A stretch of DNA of 45,100 nucleotides. Origin: Hydnum rufescens UP504 (taxonomy: Eukaryota > Basidiomycota > Agaricomycetes > Cantharellales > Hydnaceae). Location of the stretch: NCBI GenBank assembly GCA_014904985.1, contig MU129244.1, positions 1 to 45,100 on the forward strand, given 5' to 3'. Position 1 is the stretch's first letter. Every line of letters starts with the position of its first letter. The notes beneath the pieces were generated by a model, which searched no databases, had not been told where the DNA came from, and saw only the letters and a program-made list of their open reading frames with translations. Of this stretch, positions 8,101 through 18,373 are shown piece after piece. Made by a program: the position numbers and the translations under genes.

Positions 8101-11100
8101 AATCTTGTTGAATGACTGTAATTTGCTTGAATACAATACTTCAAATTCCTTATTGCGCAACGCGGTAAGAGGAAGTGGCTGAAGGTCAAGGAGAGGGGTT
8201 GAGGGTGGGAATTTCTCGGGAAGGATCAGGTGCTTGAATGAGATCGGCAGCCGAGTCTCCGCGTGGAGCCAACGATTCGAAACTAATGACACGAAGTAGT
8301 TAGGTGGGACGGGCTCGTACATCGGGACAGTGAAAGTGACAGTATGTTCATCTTCTGCAAATCGCTGCCGCAGAATGAATTGATCATGGAACAGAAGGAT
8401 CTCGCCGTCCACATCTTCAACCATAATCCAAAAAAATTCTGAGCTGCCATGAATGTCTTGTTCCCATCGAAAGTCAGGGGTGATGGTCAGATCAATGCGC
8501 AGTAAAGACCTTGTGATGGGTTGAACATGGGCTTGAAGACTTCGAGACAGACGTCACAATCCATGAAATTGCCAAAAAATAAAGACGTACTCAAGCTTTG
8601 GAAAATGATGCACCAAACGATGCACAAGTTTTCCGGCATTTTGAATCCCTATTAGTTCACCGATTTCTGGGGGTTGCTGGTCATGGTATGAGTATCAGAG
8701 CAACCCCCACGTAGGAGGGAGTCCTACACACCAGGTCAAAGTATCTGTACCAGGGCTATTAGGATGTCAAGTAAGGATCCAATTGGGGACCAGGCCAATT
8801 AGATACGACCTACAAATTGTTTGCCTTCGGCTTTACGAATCACCTCCGTCGGAACTCCCCGGAATTGGCGTAATGGTGTCATAGACGCCCATCTTCGAAA
8901 TCTTATCAGGGGGACAGCTATGCGATAATGCGTCGATCTCTTACAGTTTCTTTTCCACCATCTTGCAAAGGTCCAAGGCAGCTCGAGCCGGCACTGCCCA
9001 TCCTCTCTTCAGACAAATCTCGAACATTGCCCGAAGGATTCTAGAGTGTATGTCGTTAGGGATCACGGAAAAGTGGGAAGACAATGGAAAACGAACCTTC
9101 CAGCTGATTGCTGCACGTATACCATGTCGGCAACTAATGCGAAGCCTGGCAGGGGAAATTAGAGGGGGACACCTTCATCAAGAACCAAACACACCATCCA
9201 ACTTGAGACCGGAGATATAAGCTTGAAGCAATACATTGACCTTAGCGGGGGGCTCGTCGACACTTTCTTTTACAGGAATAGGAACACGTTCAAGAAGTTT
9301 GGTCAACTCTAACTTCTCCTAGTAATGTTGAAGGGCCATCAGTAAGAGGTGGCAAAGGTAAATAGTGTAGTTACTAACATCTTGGCGGACCTTGAAGGGG
9401 GACAAAAGATCAGAACGGGCATCATACATTCGGGCTATGTAGGCTGGAGCTCCTCACCGGGATCAGTTTAAACTCATTGGATAGCGCAAAAACACGGAAG
9501 AGCTCGATCATGCTCATGGTGGGTTTGAGATGTTGATTGTACACCGCCATCGAAGCGAACGTCACATAAAAGTGTGAAGCGATTCGTCCCAATTCGGTGG
9601 ACTGAAATGAACCAAGTTTACGGTCATATTTGATGAGATTGCCCTTTTCAAGTAAGACGGCAGCCGTATGGACGATATCCACCCGCTTTTGGACTAGGTA
9701 GGGATCGTCTTCCGAATAATCTACGCCGATAGTATACAGTGAAGGTGAACGTAACATGCGCACGTACCTAAACACAGGGCAAATTAGATCAAAGGAATAT
9801 GATTGGAGCCCGGTACGTACAAATATGTGTATCCGAGCCACTGTACAGCGTCATCACGATGCCTAATTGTGCCCAAGACAATTTCAGCATTGAGATTGTC
9901 AGCCAACTTAGATATAAATTGGGACTCGATGGGCAGTTGCTGGTTGAGTAAACTGAGGTAGTACTGCAGCTCGCTGTGGTTCGTGATTACTATGCCTTCC
10001 CCTGTGGTGTCGTACTGGGGCCGTCCAGCTCGACCGAGCATCTGCAACATGTCCTGGGAGCTTAATTCAACCCATCGACCCTTCTCTGGATTATAAATTT
10101 GAGTGCCCTTAATTATGACTGTATGGGCGGGAAGATTAACGCCCCACGCAAGCGTCGCTGTGCATACTAGAACTTGGATGTCTCCCGAAGAGAATAGATC
10201 CTCGACCAGAGTTCGATCCTCGCGTGCCATACCGGCATGATGAATAGCGAAACCAAACGGAAGAAGATCCTTCAAATGCGGGTCCTTGACATCTTCTGCC
10301 TCGGTCTGCAGAATTTCCCTTGTAGCAGAGTCAGCCCTGACAAATTGTGAAATGGTGTCCTTCTCCATTGCCATATCGCGGATGAACTTCGCAGTCTTCG
10401 AGGTTTCTTTCCGTGAATGGACGAAAACGAGGGTCTGATGTTTCCCGGCTTGATCCAGGACCTTTTCATAGCAGACTTCATTGACAACTTGGTAACGTTT
10501 GATGGCCTTTTTCTCGGTTACGCCGATGAATTGCTGTTCTAGGCCACAAGGACGGTAAGACGCATCGAAGTAGAAGAGACCTTTTTGGACGTCGACGCGA
10601 AGAAAGGTTGCGACATCTTGATAGTTCGGGAGCGTCGCAGATAAACCGACCAATCGCACGTATTCCTGAGTTTGTTCCATTCGACGGATGGTACGAGCGA
10701 TGATGCTCTCGAGAACTGGGCCTCGTTCGTCATGCAAGAGATGGATTTCATCGATTATAATGAGTCGCACGAGATTTGTATAACTCGTATCCGTGCTCTT
10801 GCGCGTGATGACATCCCATTTCTCGGGCGTGGTGACTATAATTTGTGTCTCGGCGATCTGTTGTTTCGTCATTTGACTGTCGCCAGTTAATTCCCCTACT
10901 TTGACGCCGTACGAATGCAATCGTTTGGAGAAATTCCCAACCATTTCTTGAACAAGCGCCTTCATCGGCGCGACATAGACGATCTTGAACGTATCCAAAT
11001 CGAAATTACCGGTATCTGCATTTCGAACCTTGCTGAGCTCATTCAAGATGGTGAGCATAGCGACATTAGTCTGTCGTTTCGTCTCATAAGTTATAGATTG

Positions 11101-12742
11101 AATAAATATCACCTGATACTCACCTTGCCTGCACCAGTGGGAGCACATAATAAGATAGGTTCATCGCTGCCAAAAGCAACTGGGTATAATTTGCTCTGAA
11201 CCCGATTGAGCGTCCTGTTTCCCTCGAATGCCGCGCGTACCCAGAATGGAAGGTTTTCAATTAGGACGAGTTCATTGGATTGGACGGGTTTAGATCTCGG
11301 AGCAGGAACATGGATTTCTTCATAACCTTTCTTGGACCTCTTGAAAGAGCCGTCTGGGAGCGTTACTTTTTTGTTCGACATGAGATGACCACCTTGGCTG
11401 AACGCCATAGCGTCGAGATCCATGATCGTGCGGGGTGGTACAGTGCTGCCAACGAGTTGGCCAGTACTTGGCGTGTAGTTAATCTTGTCGACATCCATGG
11501 AATCCTGGGATCCTGCGGTGGGTTTAGATCGATCGCCAGAAAGTTCTTTGAGGATCCAACCAACCCCCTTCTCTCTCATTGCGACTTCGACGTTCATTCG
11601 TTCGTTCTCATCGCTGCGGGAAAGCTTGGTGCACCACACAATGACGTCGCGATTTTTAGTGAGAATACGCACAAGATCAAATTTGTCGTAATCGAAGAGA
11701 TCCATAAGTCCGTTCTCGCAATCACGAAGGTTGGCTTCAGAGGCGAGAATATTGAGCGCCGCAGCCGTGTTCGCGGTCGCTGTTACGGGGTCTGGATATG
11801 AGACAGACACCAAGCGCTGAAGCCAGAACCCGTCTATCTCATGGGGCAGTACGCGGTCGCTGTCAGCGTGGGTCCGGGGTCTCCGCACGCGTGGCTCGTT
11901 CCCGAATAGTACCGCATCACTGTCATCCGCAATGTCTCCGGACGGAGGTCCAGCGTCGTCGGGGGGCTGTTCTCCCTCATCATCGTCCGTGTCGTCCCGT
12001 ATCTCGAACCCTTCCTCCTCCTCGTCCACCTCCTCCTCGTCTTCAAAGAGAACTGCAACTCCGATGCCACCGTCAAGTTCGGCATCCTTGCGCTCCGTGT
12101 CAGGATCCGCTGCGGCTTCATCCTGGACGCCATAATCCGTAACTTTTTTGGATAAGGAGACAAGTTGGGCGAAAACGTCACTAGTCAGGGTCCCAATAAC
12201 GCTTTCGATGTCCTTCTTCTTGTCGAAGTCCTTGAGGGCATCGGTCTTGAGAGTCTCTAAGACCGTGTCGGCGGCACTCCGTATTATGTCTTGGGCTTGA
12301 TCCCCCAAGGCTCGGTGAACAGATGATAAGATCAACTCGTAAACTTGGCGTGTTTCAGCAGTCCGGGGGCGGTAAGTCAGACCCTCCACATCCTCAGTGG
12401 CTTCAATGATATCGGTGTACCCAAAGTTGGAATTTTCATTGACGCGTCGCTTTTGAGACTTTTCGGCGTCGTCCAATGCAGCGGCCTTTTTCTTCTTCTT
12501 GTCGAGATCTTTAGGAGCTTCGCGCTGAACGCGAGAGCCCATCTCCTTTGGGTCAATGCGGCCGACAAGGGACTCTGGGGCGCCATCAGGCTCTCTGTCA
12601 CGGCGGGGAAGTGCCCGACGATCTGATACAGAAGCATAAGCATAGAGCGCACAGAGCCATAAAACGTCATACCTGCAGTCAAGACTAGAGAGGATATAGC
12701 TCCATAATTATAACCAGAATAATCTTTCTTCACTCCAGACAT
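5174..12742 (-). CDS. BRR2: Pre-mRNA-splicing helicase Brr2 (U5 snRNP), 20 exons
   Basis: Brr2 is the Ski2-like RNA helicase of the U5/tri-snRNP that unwinds U4/U6. I read 20 exons; introns in window coordinates are 12623-12672, 11071-11123, 9768-9820, 9391-9457, 9319-9378, 9146-9194, 9041-9096, 8893-8944, 8756-8813, 8677-8731, 8540-8590, 7732-7794, 7421-7474, 6966-7026, 6599-6650, 6387-6441, 6267-6323, 5781-5832 and 5622-5676. Exons total 6516 nt, giving 2171 aa; yeast and human proteins are about 2150 aa. Order: N-terminal SSLVLTADRR plug region; cassette 1 with CAPTGAGKT (about 516-524), DEIH (630), SATLPN and [12 protein letters not shown]; Sec63 unit 1; cassette 2 with GAPTGSGKT (about 1361), DEVQ, SLANA and [12 protein letters not shown]; Sec63 unit 2; acidic tail. 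Cassette 2 has non-canonical motifs, as expected for the family's non-unwinding half. No lesions. Confidence 0.96.
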
Positions 12743-13343
12743 AGTCTCTCAATGGAACGTGAGAGTTGGAGTCACGAGTAAAAGGTGGTTGCTTCCGGCA
12801 ACTCCCTCACACTCACGACATTCACTCAAGACCATACAGACGACCATGGTAAGAAGTCGTATATCATATAGGCCCGGCGAGGACAAATGCTCCTTGTAAG
12901 GTGATGAAAAACTGGTTGAGGGACTGTGACTGACCGGGCTGGATGGGTTTGTGCCTACACGAATGGCTCCGTTGGGGAGATGCTTCATGCCCTCTCAATA
13001 CATCCCATGCTACCTTTAGGGCTTTCATCCTCTTAACTGGTCTCCACCGCTCATCTGACGGGCTGAGAATGGGTCCTTCAATTATTGGAGGGTCCGTTTG
13101 ATGAAGTCTGATTGATACCAGCTACAAAAATTGAATTTCCGTATCGATATGATGATTGCCGCAACATTCCTTTCAGTTCTTCGGTCCAATGCACAAGGTC
13201 TTACACACTAGCTCCTTTAGATGCGATTATGATATTATTGAGATAAATACGAGGCAACCGAGAAATACGGATGGATGTATACCGAGCGCGTCGCAGGGAT
13301 CAAGAACACAAATATTAATCTCATAGGTCAAACGAAAGTATGT
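12743..13343. promoter_or_regulatory. BRR2 upstream region
   Basis: A 600-bp gap between the BRR2 start and the stop of the next minus-strand gene. It must hold the BRR2 promoter and the 3' end of its neighbour. I see CT-rich stretches but no defined element. Confidence 0.4.
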
Positions 13344-14744
13344 CTAATTCGAAGAGCGACTCCTCGAATGTGGATTTGCGCACAATGAGTGCTTCGACGA
13401 TGAAACGGGCGCAAATGGGTCGAATGCAGTGAGCTCTCGCGGGGGACCTTTGCCATTAAAGACCCGAGACTTCTTGAACGCCTTGTGTTGGTGGTGGATG
13501 ATGGTTGTGTCATCTCCCGAATCCACCGGAGCAGTAACAGTGATATTAGACTTGCCCCTCTTGCCTGTAGGCACCGGCGGGGTGCCAAGAAGTCCAGGAG
13601 CCAGGCCTGATTCTTTCCGTTTCTGCAGGCGTTTAGCATCCCGCCGCGCACGCCTATGCAACGCTTTGGCAACAGGGTCTAGTACAACTTCTGGGACTGT
13701 CTGCTTTGTCTGCTTGAGCGGTTGCGGGGGATGGCTAGTCTGAGCAAAGTGGATCTGGTCTATGGCGGGAGTTGACACAGAGGCCAAACTGATAGATTTG
13801 GCAATGCTATCAATCTCAAGATCGAACGCAAATGCTGCGTCACCATCGATTTCATCGTCGACATCAGAGCGGGAGGGGGACATTAGCAGAGAGGGAGACT
13901 CCATCTTGATGGAGAAACCATGAGAGCGGGTGCGTGGAGTTTGGCCATACGGAAAATTGCGGATGATAGGTCGGGGAGAGCCGGGTGCATGTTGGCTGGG
14001 CGTGGAGCGCTGGACCCTGGGGTCGATGGGGGACCATAGTTGCTTCCGTAACCTTACTACGTCTGAGCTCTCGTCTGTATCTCCTGGCGAAAGGGGTACA
14101 AAATCCTCAGGAGCCACAGGTCGCTTGCACATGCACATTGCCCTGTCCACATGGCGGCGGTCAATGGGCGGGCAGGGAACCGGCATAGTAACCTCTTTCT
14201 GCACAATGACTGTCGCGCCGAGCTCGCCAGCCATACGCTCCAATGTCTCCAGCGAGTCCTGCAGGTCCTGCAATCGAATCCATCATTTCGAGCCAGTGTT
14301 GTTGGACGCATGGACTAGCTAACCTTGCGAGATAGCCCCACTAATTGGCCCGAGTCAGAAACACCAATTTCATACAGAGCTTGACCAGTGCCAGCCAGTA
14401 GCCTCCATTTCAGCTGCGTTACAAGCCTTGTAAAGCGCTCAGGCTTTATCCATGCGTGAGAGACGAATTATAGAGCCCCATAGGATGGTTCAACCCTACC
14501 GTTGGATTGCACAGCTTGAGCTTGTACTCCACATTTCCCTTGGATTAAGCATGACGTTAGCCATATCCGAAGGATAAACCGAAACACATCCAATCACCTC
14601 TTCTATTTCCGGGGCGAGCTGAGCCACCGACTCAATGTCGAATATTCCAGACGAAGGAGAGAGAGAGGGAGACAAGGCCTCCCATGGGGAGCGTGGGTAT
14701 GCCACAACGGAAAGAAGCTCGTCGTCAGAAGATTCAAGCCACAT
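13344..14744 (-). CDS. GTPBP1/2-type N-terminal domain protein without GTPase domain
   Basis: Four exons with introns at 14539-14597, 14444-14499 and 14268-14323 give 1230 coding nt, 409 aa. After splicing, residues about 48-135 contain EEGNVEYKLKL, FTRLVTQLKWRL, YEIGVSDSGQLVGL and LERMAGELGATVIVQKEV. These are the order and wording of the N-terminal domain of eukaryotic GTPBP1/GTPBP2 translational GTPases. No G-box motif (GxxxxGKS/T, DxxG, NKxD) follows. The rest is disordered, rich in Ser/Pro, with a basic RRARRDAKRLQKRKESG segment near residues 300-320 that could be a nuclear signal. It may bind the same partner as GTPBP1 without hydrolysing GTP; this is inference. Start ATG at 14742-14744 faces the next gene across 193 bp. 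Confidence 0.7.
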
Positions 14745-14937
14745 GTAATAATAGAGAATATATGCGGATATAAGGTTGTACTTAGGTATTGTGGAGGTGG
14801 TAAGCGCCTATATTCGAATTATCATCGTCTGTCACGGATCTGACTGTTGGGGGTGACTCCAGTAGAACGGAAATTGCCGGCAGCATCAATTGGTCGCCTT
14901 CGCAAAGGTGTTTCCGGGGTCTTCGTGTGGGGTCCTC
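14745..14937. promoter_or_regulatory. Divergent intergenic promoter
   Basis: Only 193 bp separate the start codons of the minus-strand GTPBP1-like gene and the plus-strand chaperone-like gene, so both promoters lie here. It contains ATATATGCGGATATAAGG near the left side. Co-regulation is an inference from spacing. Confidence 0.5.
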
Positions 14938-15995
14938 ATGGACATCGATCAGGGGAATACTTCGCCTCGTTACGCTGTCGAATCAGACGACAGCGATGAT
15001 GAAGGGAGTCTTGTCACAACTACTCCAGCCGTCTCCATCAGCTATGGCGGTTCTCCGGGGACCAGACGTGTGACCGTGGTTCTTGGTCCAGTTGGTGCTG
15101 AATGGTTACGTGCTGTGTCTGCTGTAGGAGCTCCAAAGGGGAGCGTGTCCGTCGATAACATTGAGGAAAGGCATGATACCTTTCTAATATCCTTGCTGAT
15201 GCTCACTCCGGCCATATCCACAGATTGGCCAAATATACGAGCCATCTAGGTTGCATGCACTTGTGTCCATCACCCATAGGTTGCCCCCATTAGTCTCTCA
15301 CGAGGTTTCCCAACGACTTCTCTCGACCTTCCCCACAGAGTGAGTCTAGTGGTTTCGGTAATATTGGAGCCGTATGTTCAATTTTCAAGCTCAGTATGAG
15401 GATCCTGGACACATATTCCGTTCCCTCTTATATATCATCGTCACCCCTATCAATTCCGAATTCCCCTGTCATGTTTCTCCGAACCGCACCGAGATCGGAC
15501 AAATCCAATACACTTAAGCCCGTTAGTGAAACGAGAGGATTTGTTATCTGTGGAAGAAGGGCTCACTCATTCTATCATTCTATCTCATAGTCTGGCACAT
15601 CGTCGTCTCTGACATCGTTGATACCGTTTGCTCCTCCTAACCTCATCCAGTCGCTGCCGGCGTCCCTCCTCTCAGCTATTCAAGCAAGACCCTCAGCTTA
15701 TTCCGGGGTTCTCATTCTCGTTCCCTCTCGACATATCCCTCCTCCTCCCCCCCGCATCGTGCCTCAGCCGTATCTGTCGTCGGCCAATGAGTTCTGGAGC
15801 GACCTCGTTCTTAACACAGCGAACGAGGCCCTCCAGGATGAAGACGGCGTCTCGTCCTCGTCTTCATTGCCCGGGGTCGGGGAGATTTCATGGGACCTCA
15901 CCCAAAGGTGCCACTTGCAAGGTGGACAAGGATCTGTCTCCGGCAGTGCTAGTAGCCAAAGAGGGGACGTAGGTGATGGGGGAATGTATCTCTGA
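14938..15995 (+). CDS. Possible proteasome assembly chaperone (PAC1/Pba1-like)
   Basis: Four exons with introns at 15124-15223, 15340-15394 and 15522-15590 give 834 nt, 277 aa. The start is the ATG of MDIDQGN; the in-frame upstream alternative is GTG-type and was not used. Features: acidic N-terminus (ESDDSDDEGS), a hydrophobic strand RRVTVVLGPVGAEWL, GQIYEPSRLHALVSITHRLPPLV, RILDTYSVPSYIS, then FAPPNLIQSLPASLLSAI and SGVLILVPSRHIPPPPP. The alternating strand pattern, the LDTYS strand and the PPNLIQ/VLILVPS pair recall PAC1/Pba1, which with Pba2 guides 20S alpha-ring assembly. The gene model is firm; the function rests on weak motif memory. Converges with the methyltransferase gene, 279 bp apart. 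Confidence 0.6.
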
Positions 15996-16274
15996 CGTGT
16001 TTACATTTACCCCAACGGTGCTTCGCCTGGTCTGCTACTGATTGATATCACGAAGAGTGATAAGAGGCACAGCCACGGGTATGTTTTATTCCTAGTCGTG
16101 TATACTCTACGCAGTAGCAGGATCCCCAATCACAATAGGCATCATCTAAACCCCACATGAAACTGGCAGGGGAAGTGGGGTCTCCGTTTAAACAATGGGA
16201 CTGGGTATCGGACGATAGTCACATGCCGTCAGCAGAGACGATGAGAGAGTGGCTGACGCGGAATCCAACAAGAC
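15996..16274. other. Convergent 3' intergenic region
   Basis: 279 bp between two convergent stop codons. It must hold both transcript ends. No terminator-like structure stands out. Confidence 0.4.
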
Positions 16275-18220
16275 TTACATGACCTCCCTTTTAGGTGCAC
16301 CATGAATGGACGTATGGCTAGGCACACCCTCGATGCGTGGGTATGCATTCAAGTTCTTGTGCAAAGTTATTTGGAACACGGATGAACCCCCCTCGCTAAA
16401 TAGTTGAAGCCGTAAGTCGAGATGGTCCTCTTGAAGAGGGAGTACGTGGAAAGGATAAATATCGTACCGCGCGACAATCGTGGACCAACCAAGGAAGAAC
16501 GTCCAGAGGCGAAACATACTGCCACAAAAATCAGAGCAAGTCTGAAGGAACGCAGAAAATGGAAAATGAAAGGATACGGACCGACGACCATACTTCTCCA
16601 CAACTTTATCCTCATTCGCAAGCCAGTTCTTGTACCAACGCCAGATGGTAGCAGAGTAGTGCACGCCAAGGACATCTACGGATTTTACTTCAAATCCCGC
16701 TTTTTCAAGCTAGCATTCAATCAAGAAGTAGAGGATGTAATGGGAAGAATGATAGAAATGAGACATGACATCGGAAGGAATGGAATAAACTGGCTTACGC
16801 GACCGATAACCCAGTTAAGTGCACAGCTCGCGTCTGCACCTGGGAAGATGTACTTATTCATAAAAAGTCCCCTGGAGCGGTTGGTCAAGACAGGGGGGGG
16901 GGAGAAGGAAGACAGGAACTTATTCGCACCACACCAAGTCATGATACTGCCAATGAGGGCGCAGCCCCGCAACTTGAAAGACGAAGGTGCCATTATCATC
17001 TAGCAGGTCATATACCTCTTGAAGAAACGCATTGTATCGACGGATACCGACATGCTGAAGGGTCCATAAGGCAATTAGATGAAGGGTCTGCAAGGGAAGA
17101 TGGAGACGAAGGCATACCTCCGCCATTTCGAGAGAAACGATCTTGTTGAAGCGACCCTTGCCTTTCGGAATATCGCGATAGTCCAAGCAAAGAATCCTAG
17201 CTTGATCCTGGGATAGTCCATTGGCTTGGATGCGATCGTTACCGAAGGATGCCTGCTCGCGGGCAAGGGTGATTCCTGTGGCATCGACGCCATAATTCTT
17301 TGCCGCGAAAGCGGTGAGTGTTCCCCATCCACATCCAATGTCAAGGAGGCGATCCCCTGGCTTGAGGTCTAATTTATCGCAGACGAGTTTGAGCTTGTTA
17401 TCCTGCAATTCTTCCAGAGTCTCTTCACGAGTAATGTCAGATACAACGCCTGAGGTGTATATCATGCGGGGGCCAAGGAACCACTCGTAGAAGTCATTGC
17501 CCCCTGAAGAACGTGTCAATGGCGGGCCCACAAGCATAGGGACTAGCAGAACGAGTAACACACTGTCATAGTTGTCACGGATTTGTTCTTCGTCCTGTGC
17601 TTGGGTGTGGAAAATAACATCCGGGATAAAGTTAAAAAAAACGTATTTGAATAGTTCCACAGTAAATCCGAAAGATGCCCAGTCGAAGCGGGATTCAAGA
17701 GCCTCGAGGACGTCCCCTGAGTGCCCCGTACGTTCATATGCCGTGCAAAGAGAATACAACGAAGAGGCTTGCCTTTAATATCAATTTTCCCTTCGAAGTA
17801 CGCATCGTGAAATATCTGCATAGGAATTCTGTCGGCAGTATAGCCATACTGATGCTTAAGGTCGGCATCCTTAATGGTATAGTAGTCACTTGCGGGTTTC
17901 CCAGGAAGTGTGACTTTAGTGTTTTTGCGAGATCCGTAGTGACTCATGATAGTCCAGTAAGTGATTGTGACAGGAATGCCAAGGAGGAGGAAGAGAAACC
18001 AGTAGGTATAAAAACCTCCGCGGCTGACGAGGGGTAGTAGGCTTTTAACAGCGTAAGGGACGAGAAGAAGCAGCAGGGCGAGCTGAACATTGCTGAAAGA
18101 CCCATTTCCTTCAGCAGGAAGGGGTGCATTCTTGATGGTGGGGACGGAAGTGAGGCGCACCCCAGGAAATAATTCTGAGACCTGCCGTGAACCCCCTTGG
18201 CTTTCCTGGGAGGTGTCCAT
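16275..18220 (-). CDS. Sphingolipid C9-methyltransferase
   Basis: Transfers a methyl group from SAM to C9 of the sphingoid base of fungal glucosylceramides in the ER membrane. Seven exons with introns at 17717-17760, 17055-17117, 16872-16929, 16710-16798, 16519-16581 and 16396-16467 sum to 1557 nt, 518 aa, the usual size. Two N-terminal membrane spans (LALLLLLVPYAVKSLLPLV and YWFLFLLLGIPVTITYW) are followed by a cyclopropane-fatty-acid-synthase-like SAM fold: motif I LLDIGCGWG near residue 276, then GITLAREQ, KIVSLEMAEHVG (the last part made by splicing) and LFMNKYIFPGADAS. The C-terminus has YSATIWRWYKNW and WTFFLGWSTIVAR. No broken motif. It shares a 153-bp divergent region with the RhoGAP gene. 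Confidence 0.93.
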
Positions 18221-18373
18221 ACTGAGTAGGAAGTGATTTGGAGTGATGGGTTGTTTGTGTCGAGGTGTGGTTTCCTTTATTTACCTCTCTGCTCAGGCGT
18301 GGACGCCTGGAACTACACCCATACCCAGTTTGTCTTTTGTCCTGTTATTGCGGCGTGGTTACTGAACGCCAAA
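18221..18373. promoter_or_regulatory. Divergent promoter, methyltransferase / RhoGAP
   Basis: 153 bp between two opposite start codons. Membrane lipid and polarity genes might be co-expressed from it, but nothing beyond spacing supports that. Confidence 0.45.

Noticed and set aside
8430..9420. BRR2 appears broken here, with no long frame for about 1 kb.
   Set aside because: Eight short introns (49-67 nt) and two micro-exons restore conserved Sec63 and helical-region residues with consistent phases and an exact codon total.
11280..11801. 173-codon plus-strand ORF.
   Set aside because: Antisense of the intact BRR2 exon 2, which encodes conserved protein on the minus strand.
16422..17003. 193-codon plus-strand ORF.
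   Set aside because: It is the antisense shadow of the C9-methyltransferase exons and introns, with no domain.
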